From SHZI01 sp049290495 (lineage in GTDB: Bacteria > Pseudomonadota > Gammaproteobacteria > Steroidobacterales > GCA-2729495), in the NCBI GenBank assembly GCA_049290495.1, contig JBATNV010000136.1:1-52467 (forward strand): a DNA stretch of 52,467 nt. Reading direction: 5' to 3'. Under the pieces are notes generated by a model. That model had not been told where the DNA came from and ran no database searches. It saw only the letters and a program-made list of their open reading frames with translations. Shown one piece after another: positions 33,876 to 41,325 of the stretch (position 1 is its first letter; each line of letters opens with the position of its first letter). The position numbers and the translations under genes were made by a program.

Positions 33876-34304
33876 ATGGGCACGTTTTCTGCCAAATCTC
33901 ATGAGGTGCGGCGCGGCTGGTATGTGGTAGACGCCACAGGTCAGACGCTCGGTCGCCTCGCCTCCGCAGTGGCTTTCAGGCTGCGCGGCAAGCACAAACC
34001 CGAATTTACGCCGCATGTTGATACGGGCGACTACATCGTCATCATCAATGCCGCCAATATCCGCGTGACTGGCAACAAGCTGAAAGACAAGCTGTATCGC
34101 CACCACACGGGCTATATCGGTAACATGAAGACCATCGCCCTCGGCAAGATGATGGCAGAGCACCCGGAGCGCGCCATTACCAAGGCCGTGAAGGGGATGC
34201 TGCCCAAGAACAGCCTCGGCGCGACAATGCTCAAGAAACTGCGCGTATTTCCCGGTTCCGAGCATGAGCATGCGGCCCAGCAGCCGCAAGAACTGAAGCT
34301 CTAA
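33876..34304 (+). CDS. rplM: 50S ribosomal protein L13
   Basis: A 142-residue protein, equal in length to E. coli L13, with YVVDATGQTLGRLAS, GDYIVIINA and the C-terminal VKGMLPKN and LRVFPGSEHEHAAQQP. The ATG at 33876 gives the normal N-terminus (MGTFSAKSHEV); the frame is open upstream but without homology. First gene of the rplM-rpsI unit, 33 nt before rpsI. Confidence 0.97.
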   Translation: MGTFSAKSHEVRRGWYVVDATGQTLGRLASAVAFRLRGKHKPEFTPHVDTGDYIVIINAANIRVTGNKLKDKLYRHHTGYIGNMKTIALGKMMAEHPERAITKAVKGMLPKNSLGATMLKKLRVFPGSEHEHAAQQPQELKL

Positions 34305-34337
34305 CCCCTAAACCAGACCCAGCAGGCACCACCACAG

Positions 34338-34736
34338 ATGGCTACTCAGTCCACCCAGTTTTATGGCACCGGCCGCCGCAAGGCTTCCACCGCACGGGTA
34401 TTCATTCGTCGTGGCAATGGCCAGATCACCATTAATGCCAAGCCCATCGATGTGTTTTTCGGTCGCAAGACCGCCCGCATGATCGTCCGGCAGCCACTGG
34501 AGCTGACCAAGCTTGAAGACCAGTTTGACGTCAATGTAAATGTTGCTGGCGGCGGTATCACCGGCCAGGCCGGCGCAATCCGCCACGGTCTGACCCGTGC
34601 ACTGATGGCATACGACGAGAGTCTGCGTCCGCAGTTGCGCAAGGCCGGCTTTGTCACCCGGGATTCGCGCGAGGTCGAGCGCAAGAAGGTCGGCCTGCGC
34701 AAGGCCCGCCGTGCAACCCAGTTCTCGAAGCGCTAG
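34338..34736 (+). CDS. rpsI: 30S ribosomal protein S9
   Basis: A 132-residue protein with YGTGRRKASTARVF, NGQITINAKP, GGGITGQAGAIRHG and the basic C-terminal tail ending QFSKR that reaches the ribosomal P site. It follows rplM as in nearly all bacteria. Confidence 0.97.
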   Translation: MATQSTQFYGTGRRKASTARVFIRRGNGQITINAKPIDVFFGRKTARMIVRQPLELTKLEDQFDVNVNVAGGGITGQAGAIRHGLTRALMAYDESLRPQLRKAGFVTRDSREVERKKVGLRKARRATQFSKR

Positions 34737-34768
34737 TTTTTGACCGGTCTATAATGCGTCCCACCCAC

Positions 34769-34842
34769 TGGGGGATCGTCCAGCGGTAGGACATCGGACT
34801 CTGACTCCGAGAACCTAGGTTCGAATCCTAGTCCCCCAGCCA
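34769..34842 (+). tRNA. tRNA-Gln (anticodon CTG)
   Basis: A 74-nt cloverleaf: acceptor TGGGGGA/TCCCCCA, discriminator G and encoded CCA, anticodon stem TCGGA/TCCGA around loop CTCTGAC with anticodon CTG, and T-arm CCTAGGTTCGAATCCTAG. A TATAAT at 34750–34755 is a good -10 box; I see no clear -35. The T-arm and 3' acceptor strand hold the attL core of an integrative element. Confidence 0.97.
34820..34834 (+). other. attL core in the tRNA-Gln 3' half
   Basis: TTCGAATCCTAGTCC within the T-loop and T/acceptor stems of tRNA-Gln matches TTCGGATCCTAGTCC at 39612–39626 with one mismatch. Tyrosine integrases often use exactly this tRNA segment. Confidence 0.65.
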
Positions 34843-34888
34843 ACTCCCCTTCCGAGGGGTGCCGAAGAAGACCGAACGAACCCTGTAA

Positions 34889-34911
34889 CCCCGCGTAAAT
34901 GCGGGGTTTTT
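34889..34911 (+). terminator. Rho-independent terminator after tRNA-Gln
   Basis: CCCCGC-GTAAAT-GCGGGG followed by TTTTT, about 47 nt after the tRNA CCA end. It lies inside the element, and would shield the integrase from tRNA transcription. Confidence 0.85.
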
Positions 34912-34957
34912 CGTTCCAGGGTGTGCAGATCTGTGCAGGTCAGAGCCGGCTACTAGT

Positions 34958-35039
34958 GTGTAGCAATCCGTGTAGCAAAGTTGAGTAGCAAAGCATTTTG
35001 CTACACAATTTGGCCCATTCTCCGAACTGGCTGCTACAC
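34958..35039. repeat. Arm-type integrase repeats, left end
   Basis: GTGTAGCAA at 34958–34966, GTGTAGCAAAG at 34970–34980 and GAGTAGCAAAG at 34983–34993 are direct copies. Inverted copies are TTGCTACAC at 34998–35006 and CTGCTACAC at 35031–35039, ending next to the integrase ATG. Matching copies occur near attR. The pattern suits arm sites of a tyrosine integrase, and could also allow integrase autorepression. Confidence 0.6.
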
Positions 35040-36269
35040 ATGAGCAAGAAGCTCACTGAACTACAGGTCAAGAACGCCAAGCCCAGCGCGGCCAAATACA
35101 CGATGGCGGCCGGTGGCGGCCTGACCCTGCTGGTGACACCGGACGGAGCCAAATACTGGCGACTCCGCTACCGGATTGGCGGCCGGCCGCGGATGATTTC
35201 AGTCGGCAAGCCGTATCCGGTCACGACGCTCAAGCAGGCGCTGGCCCAGGCCGCCGAGTACCGCGCCCTGATTCACGAGGGTTCCGATCCGGCCGACCAG
35301 CGGCGCGTCGAAAAACTGACCACCAAACAGCGGGTGGCCAATACCTTCGGCGAGGCGGCCGATGCATGGCACGCCTTCCGCAGCCAGACATGGGATGACA
35401 AGACCAGCCACCAGGCGCGGGTCTACCTGGACAAGGACATGCTGCCGAAACTCCGCAGCCGCCCGCTGGACAACATCACGCCGGCCGAACTCGGTGCGCT
35501 GGTGGCCGGAATCGAGGAGCGCGGGGCCTTCGACATCGCCAAGAAGACCCGCCAGTGGCTCAAGGCGATCTACAGTTATGCGCGGGCCAACGGCTGGACG
35601 GCGATTGATCCCGCCCGTGATCTAGCTGCCATCGCACAGGCGGGGCCGGGCGTCAAAAACTACGCGCACCTGTCACTGGATGAGCTGTCCGATTTCCTGC
35701 ACGCGCTGGATGCCTACGACGGTTCGCCGCTGGTAAAAGGCTGTGCACGCCTTGCCCTGTGGACTGCAAATCGTCCGGGCGTCACGCGCACCCTTCGATG
35801 GGACGAGCTGGATCTCAAGGCGGGTATCTGGACGATTGAGAAGGGGCGGGAGGGTATGAAGCGCGGCTATTTTCACCTGACGCCGCTGCCCACCCAGGCT
35901 GTCCAGATGCTGCGGGATATTCAGCCGATTACGGGCCACCTTGAGCACGTCTTCACGGGCCGCAATGATCCGCGCCAGCCGATCAGCGACGGTGCGGTGG
36001 CCGGCATGTTCAAGCGCATCGGCTATCACAAGAAGCAGACCATGCACGGCTTCCGGCACCTGATCAGTACCGCGCTCAACGACAAGGGTTACGAAGCTGA
36101 CTGGGTAGAGCGGCAACTGGCGCATGGCGACCCGGACAAGATCCGCGGTATCTACAACAAGGCCGCCTATCTGGAGCCGCGCCGCAAGATGATGCAGGAG
36201 TGGGCCGACTACCTGGATCTGATCAAGCGTAAGGCGGACGTAATCCCGATCCGCCGCGAGGTGGCTTGA
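35040..36269 (+). CDS. P4-type tyrosine recombinase (integrase)
   Basis: A 409-residue integrase with the DUF4102-type arm-binding domain (LTELQVKNAKPSAAKYTMAAGGGLTLLV), a core-binding SAM-like domain around 100–200, and a catalytic domain: first Arg in TANRPGVTRTLRWDEL, the H-x-x-R box as HGFRHLIST, and the Tyr nucleophile in IRGIYNKAAYLEPRRKMMQEW. The ATG at 35040 gives the standard N-terminus; it lies next to inverted arm-type repeats. It sits by the tRNA 3' end, as usual for islands. It appears intact. Confidence 0.93.
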   Translation: MSKKLTELQVKNAKPSAAKYTMAAGGGLTLLVTPDGAKYWRLRYRIGGRPRMISVGKPYPVTTLKQALAQAAEYRALIHEGSDPADQRRVEKLTTKQRVANTFGEAADAWHAFRSQTWDDKTSHQARVYLDKDMLPKLRSRPLDNITPAELGALVAGIEERGAFDIAKKTRQWLKAIYSYARANGWTAIDPARDLAAIAQAGPGVKNYAHLSLDELSDFLHALDAYDGSPLVKGCARLALWTANRPGVTRTLRWDELDLKAGIWTIEKGREGMKRGYFHLTPLPTQAVQMLRDIQPITGHLEHVFTGRNDPRQPISDGAVAGMFKRIGYHKKQTMHGFRHLISTALNDKGYEADWVERQLAHGDPDKIRGIYNKAAYLEPRRKMMQEWADYLDLIKRKADVIPIRREVA

Positions 36270-36477
36270 GGCCTAAACCGATAACCAATACCAATCATCG
36301 CCACCCACGCGTCAATCGTTACGTCTCCAGACATCGAGCCAGCAGGCACCAAACCCTCGGGAAGACTGGGCTTCGCGTCGCCCATGCTTTTGATGTGTAC
36401 TCGATTGGTTATGCTGAGTGCATGGGCACCGATTCACTGGATTTCAGCCACCAGCCCGGTCAATGGTGGAGAGCGCG
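36270..36477. other. 208-bp gene-free gap after the integrase
   Basis: Between the integrase stop and the convergent abiEii end. Short open frames here have no family features. I see no strong terminator. Confidence 0.5.
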
Positions 36478-37323
36478 CTAGAAAATACTCAACTTTTGAA
36501 ATACCACTCGCAGACGCGGCACCAGTTCGCCCAGCGGAAGGGCATCGAGCTTGTTCCTGGTCACGAAGGCCTGCCATTGCGCCTGCTTACCGGCATCCGT
36601 GGCGAACCCATCGCTTAACCCCACGGGGACACCTTCCGGCAGCGCGGTACGACGGCGGGTGAAGGTCGCCTGGATCGCGCGTACCAGTTCCGCTTCATCC
36701 AGATCGCCCTGGCGCAGCAACACTCACAGGTCGAAGTAGTCTTTCATGCGGCTGTTTGCCATGCCGAGCGCGCTCAGCGCATGAAACTTCTCAGCGACGA
36801 CCGTGTACTTCGGATACGCGCGCAGACCTGGTGACGGCAGATCTTCGAGCAAGACGGGATAGCTGATCGTCTCCGGTGCCGGCGTCACGACGTCGCCGAA
36901 ACCGATGTCCACCTGCAGCGCAATACGCGCACCGTCCAGGATCGCGCGCAGCTCGACGCGTACGCCGCCGTAACCCGCCTCCTTGCGGATGGCGGTTGCC
37001 TTGACCGAACCCGCATCGAACGCAATGCCGTCGTCCACTTCAATCGCGCAGATGTCGCGAAAAGCGTTGGCCACCGAATAGATGTCTTCCGGGCCGAACC
37101 CAAGCAGGTCGGCATCGCGGGTCGGTCGCTGCGGAACGTCGTACCACAGCATGAACAGCAGCGCGCCCTTGAGCATATAGTTGGGCGCGTGTGTTGATAC
37201 CGACAATCGGTACAGCAGCCGTTCCAGGCCATAGTGCGTGAGCGTGAGATTGAAGTCCTGCTTCGCTGCGTCCGCACGGTTCTTCAGCCGCGCACGAATC
37301 GAAGCCGCCCGGTTCTTGCTCAT
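36478..37323 (-). pseudogene. abiEii: AbiEii/AbiGii nucleotidyltransferase toxin with an in-frame TGA
   Basis: The ATG at 37323 overlaps the abiEi stop (ATGA). The first 199 codons encode the nucleotidyltransferase (LKGALLFMLW, RPTRDADLLGFG, and SRMKDYFDL), then TGA at 36726–36724, then in the same frame 81 more residues (VLLRQGDLDEAELVRAIQATF... ending LSIF) that match the normal AbiEii C-terminus. The family usually reads FDLW here, so a single TGG-to-TGA change explains the stop. Total about 280 residues, near normal. The toxin of this type IV system transfers nucleotides to tRNA; unless the stop is read through, the product lacks its C-terminal domain. Confidence 0.8.
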
Positions 37324-37934
37324 GACGCGGCAATGGATTCGAGGTAGGGACGCATGACGTTTGCGACACGATTGACAGTCGCGTAGCGCCACAGCTCATC
37401 CATCGTGACCTTGCGCTTGTTCCAGCCCTCGCGCAGCGCTTCAAGCGCGACGTCCAGTCCGATCTTGTTGCGGAACTTGAAGCAGTCGGCGATGGTTTTT
37501 GCGGCATTGAAAACAGGGACTTCCACGCCGTCCACCTTCAGGCGGTCGACGCCCTTGGTCAGGGATGGACCGGACATGCGAATCACGCGGAGTGCGGGCT
37601 GGCTGATCCGTGGCGAAGGCATATGGTGGGGTATTGCGAGCCAGACCTCATGCGGCGCCTGGGTGCCGATGTCATGCACGCGCAGCGCTGAAACGAGGCA
37701 GATGACCCCGCGAGGCACCCGGATCGCCACCTCTGCCAGCGAGCGATTTTCGCTGATCGCCTGGTTGGGCAGGCTGTAGACGCCGCGCCCCACTCTTTCC
37801 AGTTTCCCGGCGGACACCAGCCGGGTCAGCGTCACGGTTGGCAGGCCTGCCTGGGCGACATCGCGCGCGCGCAGCAGCCGGTGCTTGCGCGCGAGCCGAA
37901 GGACAGCCTGTTCGTTGGTTTGCGGACGGGGCAT
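37320..37934 (-). CDS. abiEi: AbiEi-family antitoxin (type IV toxin–antitoxin)
   Basis: A 204-residue protein with an N-terminal winged-helix domain (RLARKHRLLRARDVAQAGLPTVTLTRLVSAGKLERVGRGVYSL in its first third) and a C-terminal AbiEi domain (VPVFNAAKTIADCFKFRNKIGLDVALEAL). AbiEi represses the abiE operon by binding inverted repeats and counters AbiEii. It lies first in the pair, coupled to abiEii. It appears intact although the toxin is interrupted. No clear Shine-Dalgarno. Confidence 0.85.
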   Translation of the reverse strand: MPRPQTNEQAVLRLARKHRLLRARDVAQAGLPTVTLTRLVSAGKLERVGRGVYSLPNQAISENRSLAEVAIRVPRGVICLVSALRVHDIGTQAPHEVWLAIPHHMPSPRISQPALRVIRMSGPSLTKGVDRLKVDGVEVPVFNAAKTIADCFKFRNKIGLDVALEALREGWNKRKVTMDELWRYATVNRVANVMRPYLESIAAS

Positions 37935-37968
37935 GGAAGAGAGTGTGTTGTGAAAGAACTGTAAAAGT

Positions 37969-37988
37969 CAATATATGTATATATATTG
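37969..37988. promoter_or_regulatory. AT-rich inverted repeat upstream of abiEi
   Basis: CAATATAT and ATATATTG form an 8-bp inverted repeat in an AT-rich patch 35–54 bp upstream of the abiEi ATG. AbiEi proteins bind inverted repeats in their promoter, so this is a candidate autoregulatory operator overlapping a -10-like sequence. Confidence 0.45.
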
Positions 37989-37999
37989 CAACATACGAT

Positions 38000-38107
38000 C
38001 TTACGGCTTGTTTTCACGAGATCGAGCGCGCGATCGCGCTGGGTCGCGAAGCTGCCGTCGCGGTTGCGCCGGCACATTTGCTTCAGCTCGTAGTTCAGAT
38101 CCCGCAT
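38000..38107 (-). pseudogene. N-terminal fragment of a second integrase (Phage_int_SAM_2 type)
   Basis: From the ATG at 38107 the reverse strand reads MRDLNYELKQMCRRNRDGSF and continues ATQRDRALDLV. This is the typical opening of the large 'integrase domain-containing' tyrosine recombinases of conjugative elements. After about 35 residues the similarity ends and the frame runs into the abiEi upstream region. No remaining part of that integrase is found in the window. It appears to be the stump left by a deletion or earlier insertion. The family recall is from memory and needs a search. Confidence 0.5.
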
Positions 38108-39106
38108 TCGCTTCTCGTCTGCTTGTCGTTCCTTCTGCCTCCCGTCTGTTGCCCCAGGGTTTTCGATCCCCTTCCTGTCGCTGGTGTGTGTTGCATATCT
38201 GGTCAGTGTTTCTGTCCGTCCCGATCGCCTGAGCGTTACGGAAACCACAAGGGACACGGGACACCACTCCCGTTTCGTGCCGAGTAACTACTGGCCGCCG
38301 CGGCACGCGGCATTGGCGTCGATGGCACTTCCTGTGGGAAGGTAATCCATCGGTTGAGCCTTTGACCCAAGGCTCTGGGTGCGCGGGGTGGCGCTATTGC
38401 TGATGTGGCCCGTAGAGAGGCGGGCGAGGGCCAGACCGCGTTGCGCGGTCCGAGGTTGTGACGTTCCAGAGAGGTCGTCACGTGGGTCGTCACTTGCGAA
38501 AGCCCCGGTACAACGCTTGTGTGCTGGGGCTGTCAGCGCGTCGTCACTACTGGCTGGCGCCGCGTAGTGACGACGCGGTTGGCGCAGCGATGCTGGGGCA
38601 GGATGCGGACGAGATTGCAGTAGTGGTGTCTCGGCAGATGCCGCTACGGTTCTGCAAGCTCGACTGGGGCAGGACAAACGTATCGTGTCTCAAGTCTGAC
38701 GTATATCTCCAGGCCTTTCGGCCACCGGCTTTCAGGAGATCTGACCGGCTTCGGGCGATGCGTAACGGGCATCAACCGGGCTGACACAGCCAACGTGAAT
38801 TTGGACGTACCGATGCTGCGCCATCTGGTTGTTGTCTGCAACGGCAGTGCCGAGGTGGAGACAGGGCCTGATGCGGTGGGTCAGAGCGCACGGCTTCGTT
38901 CGAGGTGTCAGCACTGCTGACGGTCGCGTATTTCGTCCGTTTGGGAGGTGTCCGTAAACGTGGGGGTGAACCAGTTGTTTGCAGAGGGTTGATTCCGTTT
39001 TGCCAAAGAACCATCAAGCCCCATATGCAAAAAACGCCTAAGATGATCGATACTGTGATCGGGAACGAACACCTCAAACGGCAAGCCGTCGACGGGAGCA
39101 TTGCCC
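38108..39106. other. About 1 kb without recognisable genes inside the element
   Basis: Several open frames exist on both strands but none has a good ribosome site with recognisable protein features; the codon patterns look like GC-rich noise. The notable content is the GTCGTCAC repeat cluster and long palindrome at 38474–38577. The last part (about 39000–39100) should hold the promoter of the antitoxin gene. Confidence 0.5.
38474..38577. repeat. GTCGTCAC repeat cluster with a 14-bp perfect palindrome
   Basis: GTCGTCAC occurs at 38474–38481, 38486–38493 and 38540–38547, and inverted (GTGACGAC) at 38567–38574. The last two lie within a perfect inverted repeat with 14-bp arms at 38537–38550 and 38564–38577 and a 13-nt loop. 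It has no T-run, so it is not a simple terminator. It could be a protein-binding site, an origin-like iteron set or an old recombination site. Confidence 0.5.
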
Positions 39107-39313
39107 ATGCAAACGGCTAAGGACCAGGTCAAACAGTTGCTCGACCAACTGCCCGATGACGCGACGCTCAGCGACATCCGTCACGAGCTCGGCGATAGCC
39201 TCTACACGCTCTACGTGCGACAGCAGATCGAACTCGGTATGCAGGCCTCGCGCGAAGGCCGGATCACCCCGCACGAGGACGTGAAGAAGCAGTTTTTGAA
39301 TGGTAAGCGTTAA
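39107..39313 (+). CDS. Antitoxin-like protein paired with a ParE-family toxin
   Basis: A 68-residue acidic/helical protein (MQTAKDQVKQLLDQLPDDA, then LYTLYVRQQIELGMQASREGRITPHEDVKKQF). This is the pattern of small antitoxins that go with RelE/ParE toxins. GGGAG lies 8 nt before the ATG. It overlaps the next gene by 14 nt, as toxin–antitoxin pairs do. The antitoxin appears complete although its toxin is cut short. Confidence 0.7.
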   Translation: MQTAKDQVKQLLDQLPDDATLSDIRHELGDSLYTLYVRQQIELGMQASREGRITPHEDVKKQFLNGKR

Positions 39314-39623
39314 CTGGACTGACCCGGCGCTGCTCGCGCTGGATGGGATTCACGGCTACCTCAACCGCGAAGCTCCGTTTTACGCCACGCACATCGTGCA
39401 GCAGTTGATCGACTCAGCGGGCCGGCTTGAAGAACACCCGCTCAGCGGCCGGCAGGTGCCCGAGGCTGAGCGCGACGACATCCGCGAAGTGCTGTGCCGG
39501 GTTGACCATCAAGTGCGGCGGCCCAGTGCCGGCCAATTGTGTAGCAAGTTATGTAGTAAATACGGGTGTCGAAAAGGAGCCGTGCGCAAAAACAACGTCT
39601 TGGGCGGCTTGTTCGGATCCTAG
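39300..39623 (+). pseudogene. Truncated ParE/RelE-family toxin
   Basis: The first about 65 residues match ParE-like toxins (NWTDPALLALDGIHGYLNREAPFYA, RLEEHPLSGRQVPEAERDDIREVL). The usual C-terminal strands (a region like YRVIYRV...ILTVVHG) are missing; instead an unrelated tail (QLCSKLCSKYGCRKGAV) is read through the arm-type repeats up to the attR site. The gene was probably cut by recombination at the element's right end. Probably non-functional. Confidence 0.7.
39539..39559. repeat. Arm-type integrase repeats, right end
   Basis: GTGTAGCAA at 39539–39547 and the related ATGTAGTAA at 39551–39559 match the repeats beside the integrase gene. They sit 53–73 bp inside attR. GGCCAATTGTGTAGCAA here is nearly the reverse complement of the sequence around 34998–35014. 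Confidence 0.6.
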
Positions 39624-39626
39624 TCC
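39612..39626 (+). other. attR core
   Basis: TTCGGATCCTAGTCC, one mismatch from the tRNA-Gln segment at 34820–34834. It marks the right border of the element, 28 bp before the rpiA stop codon. Confidence 0.6.
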
Positions 39627-39653
39627 ATTTTTTGCGGCTAGTGAGCCGGTAGC

Positions 39654-40316
39654 TCAGCGCCTGTCCATGCGCTTCACGCCACTGTCGTCGGCCAGGAGAA
39701 TCACGTCGGCTGGCCGGTTGGCAAAGAGTCCGACGGTAACGATGCCGGCAACCTGGTTGAAGCGGCTTTCGAATTCCACGGGGTTGCTGATCTGCAGGTT
39801 GCGCACATCGAGGATGTGATTGCCATTGTCGGTAACAACGCCCTCCCGCCAGACGGGCTGGCCGCGCACCTTGAGGAACTGCCGGGCGACATACGAACGC
39901 GCCATCGGAATGACTTCTACGGGTAACGGGAACTGGCCAAGGGTGGCAACCCATTTCGACTGGTCGATGATGCAGACAAATTTGCGTGAAGCGGCCGCCA
40001 GGATCTTTTCCCGGGTAAGTGCGCCGCCGCCGCCCTTGATCAGGTGGAAGTGCTTGTTGGCCTCGTCGGCACCGTCCACATAGAGATCCGGGTCGCCCAC
40101 GTCCTCGAGTTCGCTGACCGTCAAGCCGCGGGCGCGCAGGCGTGCTTCGGTGGCCCTCGAGCTGGCGACGATGGCGGCGAGGTCATCGCGATAGCGGATC
40201 AGTTCATCGATGAAGTAATTGACGGTGGACCCGGTGCCGACGCCAAGTGTCATGCCTGGCTTGATGAACTCGAGAGCGGCCTGTGCGGCCTGCTGCTTTC
40301 TGGCGGCCTGTTCCAT
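39654..40316 (-). CDS. rpiA: Ribose-5-phosphate isomerase A
   Basis: A 220-residue enzyme (E. coli 219) interconverting ribose-5-P and ribulose-5-P in the pentose phosphate pathway. Motifs: GVGTGSTVNYFID, YVDGADEANKHFHLIKGGGGALTREK region with the catalytic Asp, Lys and Glu. The start at 40316 (MEQAARKQQ) has GGAG 6 nt before it; an ATG two codons upstream overlaps that site. The gene ends 28 bp from attR, so the element did not disrupt it. Confidence 0.95.
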   Translation of the reverse strand: MEQAARKQQAAQAALEFIKPGMTLGVGTGSTVNYFIDELIRYRDDLAAIVASSRATEARLRARGLTVSELEDVGDPDLYVDGADEANKHFHLIKGGGGALTREKILAAASRKFVCIIDQSKWVATLGQFPLPVEVIPMARSYVARQFLKVRGQPVWREGVVTDNGNHILDVRNLQISNPVEFESRFNQVAGIVTVGLFANRPADVILLADDSGVKRMDRR

Positions 40317-40374
40317 GTCCATCTCCGCAACTGTTGCCGGCCGATTATAGGTATGCAGCGCGGGGAGGCGATAC

Positions 40375-40402
40375 AAAAAAAAGTGCCCGCCGAAGCGGGC
40401 AC
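40375..40402 (-). terminator. Rho-independent terminator (reverse strand)
   Basis: On the reverse strand GTGCCCGC-TTCG-GCGGGCAC is followed by eight T. It would end transcripts coming from the lysine-rich peptide gene and isolate rpiA, which starts about 60 bp further on. Confidence 0.9.
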
Positions 40403-40432
40403 CGATTTCGCGCGTCATCTTCTTTCGAAGAT

Positions 40433-40462
40433 CGGCCAGAAATCTTTTCAGATTTCTGGCCG
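40433..40462. repeat. 12-bp hairpin after the lysine-rich peptide gene
   Basis: CGGCCAGAAATC and GATTTCTGGCCG flank a 6-nt loop 12 bp downstream of the peptide's stop. It lacks a T-run on either side, so it may stabilise the mRNA 3' end together with the terminator beyond. Confidence 0.55.
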
Positions 40463-40473
40463 GCGTTTAGCAA

Positions 40474-40560
40474 CTAACGCTTTTTCTTGGCGGCCTTTTT
40501 CTTGGCCTTCTTCTTGGTCTTAGGAACAACTTTTTTCTTGGAAGCTTTCTTCGTAGCCAT
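40474..40560 (-). CDS. 28-residue lysine-rich, histone-tail-like peptide
   Basis: From the ATG at 40560 (GGAG 9 nt upstream): MATKKASKKKVVPKTKKKAK and a further KKAAKKKR. Seventeen of 28 residues are basic, with no hydrophobic segment, like the C-terminal tails of bacterial histone H1-like proteins. It has its own ribosome site, a plausible -10 (TATACT, 40600–40595) and a terminator, so it looks like a real gene. A nucleic-acid-binding role is inference from composition. Confidence 0.6.
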   Translation of the reverse strand: MATKKASKKKVVPKTKKKAKKKAAKKKR

Positions 40561-40695
40561 AGTTTCAGTCTCCGTGTCGAGGTAGACGGAGCTGAGTATA
40601 TACAAGAGTTTGCAGAATTCCAGCAACCGGAGTGAATTGGTTCTCATTCGGGTCAAGGGGTACTTCGTTGCTTCGACACCTGCGGAGAGAGTTTT

Positions 40696-41313
40696 TTACT
40701 CCTGTCGTGGTCTCCGGTGGCAACTGAAACGACCTGTGTCAGTCACGACAGCTTCAAGTTGCACATCATGTTTCTTATGAGGAACAGTGCCGATCTGCTG
40801 GAACGCATAAGCCAATCCAATGAAGTGTGGCCTGCGAAAATTTGCGCGCAGTGCAAGAAAGGCCAGCGCCCTGTCGTAGTAACCACCACCCATGCCGAGC
40901 CGATTGCCCTCTGCATCGAAGCCGACCAGAGGTGCAAAAATTACATCCATCTCGCGCGCGCTGCGCGACTCGCGATCACTGCAGGCCGGTTCAGGAATGC
41001 CGAAGCGGTTGTGAAGCAGCTGACTGTCGGGTGTAAAGGGTGCGAAGCGAAGTTCAGTTCCGGTTACGACCGGAAGAAAGACTTCACGTCCGCGCCGCCA
41101 GGCTGCGCTGATGACGGGACTGCAGTCGAGTTCGCCGGATACCGGAAAATACAGGGCCAAACGTCGGCTGCGGGCCACTACCGGCAAGCGCCAGACGCTG
41201 GCGGCAACCCGCCGGGCGGCCTGTTGTACCTGTTCTGCGGTCAATGCCCGACGTTGCGCGAGCAAGTGCTGGCGGTAGTGTGATTTGGTGGAAGCTGCCT
41301 TGCCGTTGGTCAT
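40696..41313 (-). CDS. fau: 5-formyltetrahydrofolate cyclo-ligase
   Basis: A 205-residue YgfA/FAU1 family enzyme converting 5-formyl-THF to 5,10-methenyl-THF. Motifs: YRQHLLAQRRAL at the start, LALYFPVSGELD, and MGGGYYDRAL for ATP binding. The ATG at 41313 lies 12 nt after the 6S RNA 3' end, the usual ssrS–fau arrangement; fau is generally cotranscribed with 6S RNA. Folate metabolism also links it to the glycine cleavage genes nearby. Confidence 0.92.
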   Translation of the reverse strand: MTNGKAASTKSHYRQHLLAQRRALTAEQVQQAARRVAASVWRLPVVARSRRLALYFPVSGELDCSPVISAAWRRGREVFLPVVTGTELRFAPFTPDSQLLHNRFGIPEPACSDRESRSAREMDVIFAPLVGFDAEGNRLGMGGGYYDRALAFLALRANFRRPHFIGLAYAFQQIGTVPHKKHDVQLEAVVTDTGRFSCHRRPRQE

Positions 41314-41325
41314 GGCGGGAAAGGT

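Larger units (their letters stand above)
34820..39626. mobile_element. Small integrative element in tRNA-Gln, decayed
   Basis: About 4.8 kb between tRNA-Gln and rpiA. It has a P4-type integrase next to the tRNA 3' end, imperfect 15-bp direct repeats at both ends (34820–34834 and 39612–39626), arm-type repeats inside both ends, an AbiE pair, a remnant of another integrase and a broken toxin–antitoxin pair. The boundaries follow from the att repeats. No replication, conjugation or capsid gene is seen, so it can move only with help, if at all. Confidence 0.75.

Noticed and set aside
36724..36726. Selenocysteine codon in AbiEii
   Set aside because: The family has Trp here, AbiEii is not a selenoprotein, and no SECIS-like hairpin was evident directly after the TGA.
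38288..38784. Open frames on both strands in the element's gene-free kilobase
   Set aside because: No good ribosome sites, no recognisable motifs, arginine/serine-rich noise composition.
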